NCBI GenBank assembly: GCA_910577495.1
Contig: CAJTML010000028.1
Location: 1-19,964, forward strand
Length of the DNA: 19,964 bases
Direction of reading: 5' to 3'
DNA from: an uncultured Eggerthellaceae bacterium
GTDB taxonomy: Bacteria > Actinomycetota > Coriobacteriia > Coriobacteriales > Eggerthellaceae
Shown: piece by piece, positions 14,683-19,964 of the stretch
How positions within the stretch are numbered: position 1 is the stretch's first letter
Layout: each line of letters opens with the position of its first letter
Notes under the pieces: model-generated
What the model was told of the DNA's origin: nothing
Databases searched by the model: none
Seen by the model: only the letters and a program-made list of their open reading frames with translations
Position numbers and translations under genes: made by a program

Positions 14683-14964
14683 ATGAAACTCTTTAATGAT
14701 CAGGCATTACATGCTATTTCTCAGATGGATTCTGTGGACGCTACCTATTGCAGCAAACTTGAGCAGCGCTTCGCCAACATGGGTGTAAGTTCGAAGGTGG
14801 CATCCGATGCGGTTTGTACACTTGCACAAGAAGATGCTATCCCGCAGGTTGGTTCTTGGGCTGCAACCCCGTCAATGTTCAAGGGCATCTTCGGCAAAAA
14901 GACAAAGAGTGCGAAGGCATCTCAGGTTGCAGCTCCTGTCTTCGACGAAGCTTTGACCGCCTAG
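14683..14964 (+). CDS. Small hypothetical protein, 93 residues
   Basis: I do not recognise this protein. It has a strong ribosome binding site AAAGGAG (14669-14675) 7 nt before ATG 14683, and a -10-like TATACT (14652) upstream, which argues it is expressed. The N-terminal half looks helical (LFNDQALHAISQMDSV..., SKLEQRFANMGVSSKVASDAV) and includes two cysteines (CSKLEQ, CTLAQ). The second half has a MFKGIFGKKTKSAKAS stretch that is short, amphipathic and basic. No signal peptide or membrane span is evident. The frame is open upstream to 14584 but without a start signal. It stands alone, followed by a long structured non-coding stretch. A small cytosolic binding or modulator protein, or a peptide precursor, are both possible. 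Confidence 0.6.
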   Translation: MKLFNDQALHAISQMDSVDATYCSKLEQRFANMGVSSKVASDAVCTLAQEDAIPQVGSWAATPSMFKGIFGKKTKSAKASQVAAPVFDEALTA

Positions 14965-15244
14965 TTAACTCTACTTGTGAAACCCTGCCTATCCCGACGA
15001 AGACTTTTTGTTTGGTTGTTCGCCAAAAGCTAAACAAAAGGCCAGCTCCATTAAGACGCCAGTTGATGAAGCCCTTCTTCGTTCTGCAAGCTGATGCAAC
15101 GCGCCTCTGTGCAACGCCAAGCCAGGGGCGCGTTGCGTTGCGGGGGTGTAGGGGTGGCGCTAGGTGTTGCATTTGGGCGGCAGATGAATGTGTTGCTGCC
15201 CGCATGCTGTCGCGGTGTTCACGCGGCGCTGGTCGAATCGGCTG
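14965..15244 (+). other. Gene-free stretch with potential RNA structure
   Basis: I find no convincing gene on either strand. An AT-rich inverted repeat TTTTGTTT (15006-15013) / AAACAAAA (15032-15039) with an inner GG/CC pair could be a weak terminator or leader fold. A strong GC-rich stem GCAACGCGCC (15096-15105) / GGCGCGTTGC (15127-15136) follows. Further copies of GCAACGC (15111) and GCGTTGC (15135) allow alternative pairings. No T run follows the GC stem. Its function is not evident. Confidence 0.4.
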
Positions 15245-15273
15245 TTCAAACCGCGCGTCTTGCGTGTTAAGAT
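15245..15273 (+). promoter_or_regulatory. Probable promoter of the 76-residue membrane protein gene
   Basis: TTCAAA (15245-15250), a 17-nt spacer and an extended -10, TGT-TAAGAT (15265-15273), about 80 nt before ATG 15356. Confidence 0.5.
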
Positions 15274-15355
15274 TGCCAATTATGGGGGTTTTGCTCAGGG
15301 TTTGCGTCGTTTCGCAACGGACGCACACGGGCAAAAGGGCAGATAGGACACTGAA

Positions 15356-15586
15356 ATGTATATGCTCGCAAAAACTGGAGACACACTTTTGCCGCTGATG
15401 ATTGTGCTTATCGTCGTGGTGGTAGCCATGATTGTTATCTTGTTTGCACTGCGCAAGCGCAAAGAAAACGAGCGCCGCGCGCGCAACGCGTTCTATGCGC
15501 AAGCTCGTCAGGCGCACTCCGCGCCTTCAACGCCGCAGACAAAGGCTACGCCGCCAGTTGAGCATCGCGGCAAGCATTCCAAATAG
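15356..15586 (+). CDS. Small single-span membrane protein with N-terminal LAKTGD motif
   Basis: 76 residues. MYMLAKTGDTLLP is followed by about 22 hydrophobic residues (LMIVLIVVVVAMIVILFAL), then RKRKENERR and a hydrophilic Ala/Pro/Lys tail. LAKTGD plus a hydrophobic span plus a basic run is the exact layout of a Gram-positive sortase sorting signal, but here it begins at residue 4, so nothing would remain to be anchored. It is therefore more likely a small N-out/C-in membrane protein, or the end of a decayed surface-protein gene. An in-frame TAG at 15344-15346 closes the frame upstream. A second ATG at 15362 is an alternative start; the ribosome binding site is weak (ATAGGA). A promoter candidate lies at 15245-15273. 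The function is unknown. Confidence 0.6.
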   Translation: MYMLAKTGDTLLPLMIVLIVVVVAMIVILFALRKRKENERRARNAFYAQARQAHSAPSTPQTKATPPVEHRGKHSK

Positions 15587-15603
15587 AGAACGGCATAGGA
15601 TCT

Positions 15604-15660
15604 CGCGCGGGTCGGGCGCGGGTCGCGGGTCGAACGCGGGCGCGGGGTGCGGGTCGGGCG
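15604..15660. repeat. GC-rich short repeats (GCGGGTCG)
   Basis: Four copies of GCGGGTCG (15607, 15618, 15625, 15649) and several GCGCGGG variants sit in a G/C-only stretch between the small membrane protein gene and the clpC regulatory region. The pattern looks like local slippage expansion; no coding content is seen. Confidence 0.6.
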
Positions 15661-15722
15661 CCCTCGCACGTCGGCGGTCGCCAGCGAAGGTTGCGCATTT
15701 CGTATGGCTTATGGAGGACTTG

Positions 15723-15749
15723 TTAGCAGTCTATTGACGTGAGTGCTAA
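15723..15749. promoter_or_regulatory. CIRCE element (HrcA operator) upstream of clpC
   Basis: TTAGCAGTC - N9 - GAGTGCTAA matches the CIRCE consensus TTAGCACTC-N9-GAGTGCTAA with one mismatch in the left arm and exact 9-nt spacing. It lies 51 nt before the clpC start. A -35-like TTGACG falls in the spacer (15734-15739). An extended -10-like TGC-TAACAT overlaps the right arm (15744-15752), so HrcA binding would block RNA polymerase. Confidence 0.9.
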
Positions 15750-15799
15750 CATGGTATTCGTAACATTGTACGTACGAGCATGTGAGAATAGAGGATCCT

Positions 15800-18367
15800 A
15801 TGTCATTCGAGAAATTTACGGACAAAGCACGCAAAGTGCTGGTCCTGGCTCAGGACGAGGCGCGCTCGCTCCATCAACCTTACGTCGGCACCGAGCATAT
15901 TTTGCTCGGCCTCATTCAGGAAAAAGACGGTTTGGCTGCCCAGGCACTGGATCGACTCAACGTGAGCTACGACGGGGTTGTGCAGGCAATTCGCCAAGTT
16001 GTTGTCATTGACGAAGACGCTGATGTCTCCGGGCATCTGAACTTTACGCCGCGCGTGAAGCGCGTGCTGGAAAACTCGCTGCGTGAAGCCATGCAGATGG
16101 GTCAAAGCTACATTTCAACCGAGCATTTGCTGCTGGGCATTGTGCGTGAGGGCGAAGGCACCGCTCTTGAAGTGCTCAACCACCTCAACGTCACCGGTGA
16201 TGACGTACGCGCAGCGCTTAATGATCTGGTTGGACAGTCGCCAGTGTATGCGGGCAGAAGCCCCTTTGATCCGTCAAGTCAAGGCTCGGACAGCATGCTG
16301 AGCGAGTTTGGCACCGACCTGACCAAGAAAGCGCGCGACGGCAAGCTTGACCCCGTCATTGGCCGTGCGGGCGAAATTGAGCGCGTGATGCAAATCCTGT
16401 CACGTCGCCAAAAGAACAACCCGCTGCTCATTGGTGAGCCGGGCGTGGGCAAGACCGCGGTGGCTGAAGGCTTGGCGCAGCTGATTGTTTCAAACCAGGT
16501 GCCGGACATTCTGCGCGGAAAACGCCTGATCACGCTTGATGTGTCAGCGCTCGTGGCTGGTTCAAAGTATCGTGGCGAATTTGAGGATCGCCTCAAAAAA
16601 TGCATCAAGGAAGTCATGGACTCAGGGGACGTCATCCTGTTTATTGACGAGATGCATACTCTCATTGGCGCTGGCTCGGCCGAGGGCTCCATTGATGCTG
16701 CGGCAATTCTCAAGCCGCCGCTGTCTCGCGGAGAAATCCAGGTCATCGGCGCAACCACCCTTGATGAGTATCGCAAGCACCTGGAGAAAGACTCCGCGCT
16801 TGAACGACGCTTCCAGACCATCACGGTAGGAGAGCCCTCCGAGGAGCAAGCAGTTCGCATTATGGAAGGCCTGCGCGACAAGTACGAGGCGCACCACCAG
16901 GTGCACTTCACCGACGAAGCACTGCAGGCAGCGGTTTCGCTTTCGGATCGCTACATTCAGGATCGCTTCCTGCCTGACAAGGCAATTGACGTGCTTGATG
17001 AGGCCGGTGCGCGCATGCGCATTCGCAATATGACGCTGCCCAAAGAGCTGCGTGACTTAGATGATGAGCTTCGCCGTGTTCGTGGCGAAAAAGATGCGGC
17101 CATTGCGGCGCAGGATTTTGAGCGCGCCGCAAGCCTGCGTGACCAGGAGACCGAGCTGAAAAACAAGCGCGAAGAGGCGCTCAAGCAGTGGGAGGAAGAC
17201 TCCAGCAAACAGGTGCAGCAGATCACCGTGGAAGACATCGCTGACGTGGTGTCCATGACCACCGGTGTGCCGGTGTCGAATTTGACCGAGGCTGAAACCG
17301 AGAAGCTGCTGCGCATGGAAGGCGTGCTGCACGAGCGCGTCATCGGGCAAGAAGAGGCGGTCACCGCACTGTCGAAGGCAATTCGCCGTTCGCGCGCGGG
17401 ACTCAAAGACCCCAAGCGTCCGGCGGGTTCGTTTATCTTCCTCGGTCCGTCTGGCGTGGGCAAAACTGAGCTATCCAAGGCGCTTGCTGAGTTTTTGTTC
17501 AACTCCGAGGATGCGCTTTTGTCCTTCGACATGTCTGAGTACATGGAGAAGCACTCGGTGTCGCGTCTGGTTGGCTCACCTCCCGGATATGTGGGCTTTG
17601 ACGAGGGTGGACAGCTTACCAAAGCCGTGCGTCAGCGCCCGTATTCGGTGGTGCTGTTCGACGAAATTGAAAAGGCGCACCCCGATGTGTTCAATATTTT
17701 GCTGCAGATTTTGGAAGAGGGTCGCCTGACGGATGCGCAGGGCAGAACGGTTGACTTCCGCAACACCGTCATCATTATGACCTCAAACGTCGGCGCGCGC
17801 GAAATTGCGCAGCCCACCACGCTTGGCTTCTCAACCGAGGGCAAGCAGGGGCTTTCCGACAAAGAGATCAACAGCCGCGTTATGGCTGAGGTGAAAAAGC
17901 TCTTCAGACCTGAGTTCTTGAACCGTATTGATGAGAACATCGTGTTCAAGTCCTTGACCGACGAGCAGATCATCGAGATCGTCAAACTGATGGTAGCTGA
18001 CCTGCGTGATCGCATGATCGCTCAGAACATGACCATCAACCTGACCGACGAGGCTTGCAAGTTGGTGGCGAAGGAAGGCACCGATGCCGCCTATGGCGCC
18101 CGTCCGCTTCGCCGTGCAATCCAGCGTCTGTTGGAGGATCCGCTGTCGGAAGAGATTCTGGAAGGCAAGTGGACCAGCGGCAGTGTCGTGGACGTGGATG
18201 CTGTGGATGGCGAACTCATCTTCACGGCGGGCTCGGGTTCAATCCCGGCGCCGCGCAAGCGCGACAACATCGCACGTGAAACGGAGCTGTTGCTGACCAA
18301 CTATGACCTGGGTCACGCGGGCGTGAGCTCAGGTGGCGGCAACGCTTCAGGTGGTGCGGCTGACTAG
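15800..18367 (+). CDS. clpC: ATP-dependent Clp protease ATP-binding subunit ClpC
   Basis: 855 residues, a class I Clp/Hsp100 unfoldase that feeds substrates to ClpP. Two Clp_N repeats (about 1-145) begin MSFEKFTDKARKVLVLAQDEA. The first AAA+ module has Walker A GEPGVGKT (212-219) and Walker B VILFIDEMH (about 275-283). A UVR motif (about 425-460, EKDAAIAAQDFERAASLRDQE) identifies ClpC rather than ClpA or ClpB. The second AAA+ module has Walker A GPSGVGKT (549-556) and Walker B VVLFDEIEKAHPD. The LGF tripeptide (675-677) is in the position of the ClpP-docking loop. The C-terminal tail is Gly/Ser/Ala-rich. ATG 15800 follows AGAGGA; an in-frame GTG at 15782 is less likely. A CIRCE element upstream indicates heat-shock control by HrcA. 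No ctsR, mcsA or mcsB genes accompany it. Confidence 0.97.
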   Translation: MSFEKFTDKARKVLVLAQDEARSLHQPYVGTEHILLGLIQEKDGLAAQALDRLNVSYDGVVQAIRQVVVIDEDADVSGHLNFTPRVKRVLENSLREAMQMGQSYISTEHLLLGIVREGEGTALEVLNHLNVTGDDVRAALNDLVGQSPVYAGRSPFDPSSQGSDSMLSEFGTDLTKKARDGKLDPVIGRAGEIERVMQILSRRQKNNPLLIGEPGVGKTAVAEGLAQLIVSNQVPDILRGKRLITLDVSALVAGSKYRGEFEDRLKKCIKEVMDSGDVILFIDEMHTLIGAGSAEGSIDAAAILKPPLSRGEIQVIGATTLDEYRKHLEKDSALERRFQTITVGEPSEEQAVRIMEGLRDKYEAHHQVHFTDEALQAAVSLSDRYIQDRFLPDKAIDVLDEAGARMRIRNMTLPKELRDLDDELRRVRGEKDAAIAAQDFERAASLRDQETELKNKREEALKQWEEDSSKQVQQITVEDIADVVSMTTGVPVSNLTEAETEKLLRMEGVLHERVIGQEEAVTALSKAIRRSRAGLKDPKRPAGSFIFLGPSGVGKTELSKALAEFLFNSEDALLSFDMSEYMEKHSVSRLVGSPPGYVGFDEGGQLTKAVRQRPYSVVLFDEIEKAHPDVFNILLQILEEGRLTDAQGRTVDFRNTVIIMTSNVGAREIAQPTTLGFSTEGKQGLSDKEINSRVMAEVKKLFRPEFLNRIDENIVFKSLTDEQIIEIVKLMVADLRDRMIAQNMTINLTDEACKLVAKEGTDAAYGARPLRRAIQRLLEDPLSEEILEGKWTSGSVVDVDAVDGELIFTAGSGSIPAPRKRDNIARETELLLTNYDLGHAGVSSGGGNASGGAAD

Positions 18368-18430
18368 GCGCTTGGTAGGCGGTTCGAGAGCCGCCCGGCA
18401 AGTCGGCTGACAAGGCTGCAAGCCCCAACG

Positions 18431-18477
18431 GTATATCACAAGGTCGTCTGCCCTGCGCAGGCGGCCTTGTGATATAC
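18431..18477. promoter_or_regulatory. 47-nt near-perfect palindrome between clpC and ispD
   Basis: GTATATCACAAGG (18431-18443) pairs perfectly with CCTTGTGATATAC (18465-18477). The inner 21 nt pair for 8 more positions with two G-U pairs, leaving a 5-nt loop: a 21-bp stem in all. No T run follows, so it is not a standard terminator. The right arm contains a perfect extended -10, TGA-TATACT (18470-18478), suited to drive ispD 36 nt downstream; the left arm mirrors it on the minus strand. A smaller hairpin, GGCGGTT/GAGCCGCC region (18378-18395), lies between it and the clpC stop. Confidence 0.6.
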
Positions 18478-18513
18478 TATCATGCATATTTTCGCGAATA
18501 AAAGGATGCGCAT

Positions 18514-19356
18514 ATGCCCAAGATTGTTGACCCCATTTACTCATCAGAGGCGCTGCATGCTCCGGAGCTGGTTCCGGACGTGTTTGACTTTGATGCGCTC
18601 ACGCAAACGCTCACTGGTCTCAAAGGTCAGGTGGACAAAAACCCGCAGACCGCAGCCATCATTTTGGCTGGTGGCACGGGTGAGCGCTTCGGCAACGAAG
18701 GCGGCAAGCAGCTCGTAGAGATTGCGGGCAAGCCCATTTTGACGTGGTCGGCAGAGGCGTTTGACGCGGTGGGAGACATCGGGCTGATTGTCATTGTGTG
18801 TCCTGAGGATCGCCAGAGCGAATATCTCAAGCGTGCCATTGACCCGTTCCCGTTTGTGACGCCGGTGGTGGTGGCGCCCTCGGGCCCCAGCCGCCAGGAG
18901 TCAGCATTTTCGGGGCTTGAATACGTGCCTGATGATTTCGAATACGTCATCTTGCACGATGGTGCGCGTCCGCTCATCACCCCCGAGCTGATTGCACACG
19001 CTATTGCCACGCTCAAGGGCAACATTGACTGTGATGGCGCGGTTGTGGCGCATCCGTCGGTGGACACGCTCAAGGTGGTCGAAAACGGCGTAGTGGTTGG
19101 AACCCCTGATAGGCGCGTGTTTTGGAACGCGCAAACGCCACAGGTGTTCCGTGCGGGCATTTATCGTCGCGCGCATGCAAGTGCGCTTTCGGACGGATTT
19201 GTGGGCACCGATGACTCCTCGCTCATTGAGCGGCTTGGCGGGCGCGTGCTCGTGGTTGAAGGCAAGCGCGACAACATTAAGCTTACGGTGCCGGAGGACT
19301 ATCTGCTTTTGGCGGCAGCAGTTCGCGCGCAATATATGAAAGAGGAAGCCCGATGA
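18514..19356 (+). CDS. ispD: 2-C-methyl-D-erythritol 4-phosphate cytidylyltransferase
   Basis: 280 residues against about 225-240 for most IspD. It joins CTP and MEP to form CDP-ME in the MEP isoprenoid pathway. Motifs seen are AIILAGGTGERFG (48-60, nucleotide-binding loop), Lys65, ILHDGARPLIT, FWNAQTPQVF and GKRDNIKLTVPEDYLL. The LAGGTG form of the first motif also occurs in TarI, but HDGARP, AQTPQ and the adjoining ispF favour IspD. An N-terminal extension of about 45 residues has no recognised domain; AAAGGA (18501-18506) before ATG 18514 supports it as real. The stop overlaps the ispF start by ATGA. Confidence 0.92.
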   Translation: MPKIVDPIYSSEALHAPELVPDVFDFDALTQTLTGLKGQVDKNPQTAAIILAGGTGERFGNEGGKQLVEIAGKPILTWSAEAFDAVGDIGLIVIVCPEDRQSEYLKRAIDPFPFVTPVVVAPSGPSRQESAFSGLEYVPDDFEYVILHDGARPLITPELIAHAIATLKGNIDCDGAVVAHPSVDTLKVVENGVVVGTPDRRVFWNAQTPQVFRAGIYRRAHASALSDGFVGTDDSSLIERLGGRVLVVEGKRDNIKLTVPEDYLLLAAAVRAQYMKEEAR

Positions 19357-19850
19357 CGCCTGCAGATTTTTCGCGATTGCGCATTGGCCAGGGCTTTGAC
19401 GTGCACGCGCTGGCTGAAGATCGCAAGCTCATTTTGGGTGGGGTGGACATTCCGCACACCCGCGGGCTACTTGGTCACTCGGATGCCGATGTGTTGGCGC
19501 ACGCCATCTCGGATGCCATTTTGGGTGCCGCGCGCGCAGGAGACATTGGTAAGCTCTTCCCGGACACCGATCCGGCGTATGCGGGTGCAGATTCGCTTAA
19601 GCTCTTGGCGCATGTGGCAGACCACGTTCGCCAGCTGGGCTTTACCATCTTGGATGTTGATAGTGTTATTGCTGCTCAGGCGCCAAAACTTTCGCCCTAT
19701 AGAGAGCAAATGCGTCAAAACTTGGCCGACGCCATTGGCATTCCGGTGGAGCAGGTCGGCGTGAAAGCAACCACTACTGAGTGGTTGGGATTTGAAGGTC
19801 GCGAAGAGGGAATTTCAGCTTCTGCTGTTTGTTTGTTGTGTCGATGTTAA
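19353..19850 (+). CDS. ispF: 2-C-methyl-D-erythritol 2,4-cyclodiphosphate synthase
   Basis: 165 residues, normal for IspF, which cyclises CDP-ME 2-phosphate to MEcPP with loss of CMP. GQGFDVH (Asp16 and His18) and His50 in GHSDADVLAHAISDAILGA are the zinc ligands. FPDTDPAYAGADS, DVDSVIAAQAPKLSPY and KATTTEWLGFEGREEGISA complete the family pattern. The gene overlaps ispD by 4 nt, with AGAGGAAG upstream inside ispD, so the two pathway enzymes are translationally coupled. The protein ends AVCLLCRC, slightly unusual but at the normal position. Confidence 0.96.
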   Translation: MTPADFSRLRIGQGFDVHALAEDRKLILGGVDIPHTRGLLGHSDADVLAHAISDAILGAARAGDIGKLFPDTDPAYAGADSLKLLAHVADHVRQLGFTILDVDSVIAAQAPKLSPYREQMRQNLADAIGIPVEQVGVKATTTEWLGFEGREEGISASAVCLLCRC

Positions 19851-19900
19851 TGGGGTAACTCCTGATATCATCGCTGGCAGACAACTGAGAGGAACCCCTC

Positions 19901-19964
19901 GTGAACATTTTTCGCGTTATTGCAGAAGACATTCAAGCGGTAAAAGATAGAGACCCCGCCGCAC
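19901..19964 (+). CDS. cysE: Serine O-acetyltransferase, 5' partial
   Basis: Translation from GTG 19901 gives MNIFRVIAEDIQAVKDRDPAA before the window ends. EDIQAVxxRDPAA is the usual N-terminal signature of CysE, which acetylates serine with acetyl-CoA for cysteine synthesis. GAGAGGA (19886-19892) is the ribosome binding site. An extended -10-like TGA-TATCAT (19863-19871) lies between ispF and this gene. The ispD-ispF-(gltX)-cysE order known from Bacillus supports the call. Only 21 residues are visible. Confidence 0.8.
   Translation, partial: MNIFRVIAEDIQAVKDRDPAA

Noticed and set aside
14814..15398. 194-codon + strand open frame across the structured gap
   Set aside because: It is Cys/Arg-rich without any domain, overlaps the orphan gene out of frame and has no ribosome binding site.
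14879..15517. 212-codon minus-strand open frame over the gap before the small membrane protein
   Set aside because: The composition is unlike a protein from this genome, with no recognisable motif or start signal, and it overlaps two better supported + strand genes at its ends.
16279..17622. Long minus-strand open frames over clpC
   Set aside because: They are Ser/Arg-rich shadows of a certain gene.

Overview
The window looks like chromosomal DNA of a moderately GC-rich bacterium, most plausibly a Coriobacteriia-type Actinomycetota (Eggerthellales or Coriobacteriales). This is an inference from gene content and order: a stand-alone AICAR transformylase behind a separate probable IMP cyclohydrolase, a lysyl-tRNA synthetase with a MetRS-type C-terminal tRNA-binding domain, ClpC, a single small TatA, choline-binding-type wall repeats and an LPXTG-like small protein. 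No ribosomal RNA, CRISPR array, transposase or phage gene was recognised. Nearly all confident genes lie on the + strand.

Region 1 (1-3800): the 3' end of a probable PurO-type IMP cyclohydrolase, then the AICAR transformylase (the last two steps of IMP synthesis on separate polypeptides) and a clear terminator. Next comes a 688-residue exported protein with wall-binding repeats, a Pro/Thr linker and a cysteine-laddered leucine-rich repeat domain, closed by a strong terminator.

Region 2 (3850-8180): a tightly packed four-gene unit, MprF-type flippase domain protein / ATP-grasp ligase / second MprF-type flippase domain protein / hotdog thioesterase. Spacings are 12 nt, -4 nt and 29 nt. It looks like a dedicated pathway that builds and flips a modified lipid or lipid-linked product. 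I recognise no characterised system with this layout, and it is the best candidate for something undescribed here.

Region 3 (8180-11830): a 337-base non-coding stretch, tRNA-Pro(CGG) with its own promoter and terminator, tatA, greA and lysS, each with clear signals.

Region 4 (11970-15600): a U32 tRNA-hydroxylation-type protein translationally coupled (ATGA overlap) to a PucR-family regulator, a 93-residue orphan with a strong ribosome binding site, a structured non-coding stretch, and a 76-residue single-span membrane protein whose N-terminus reads like a sortase sorting signal.

Region 5 (15600-19964): clpC behind a CIRCE element (HrcA control), a 47-nt near-perfect palindrome, then ispD and ispF (ATGA overlap) and the start of cysE. 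The lysS ... clpC ... ispD-ispF ... cysE order echoes the Bacillus arrangement, without radA and disA.
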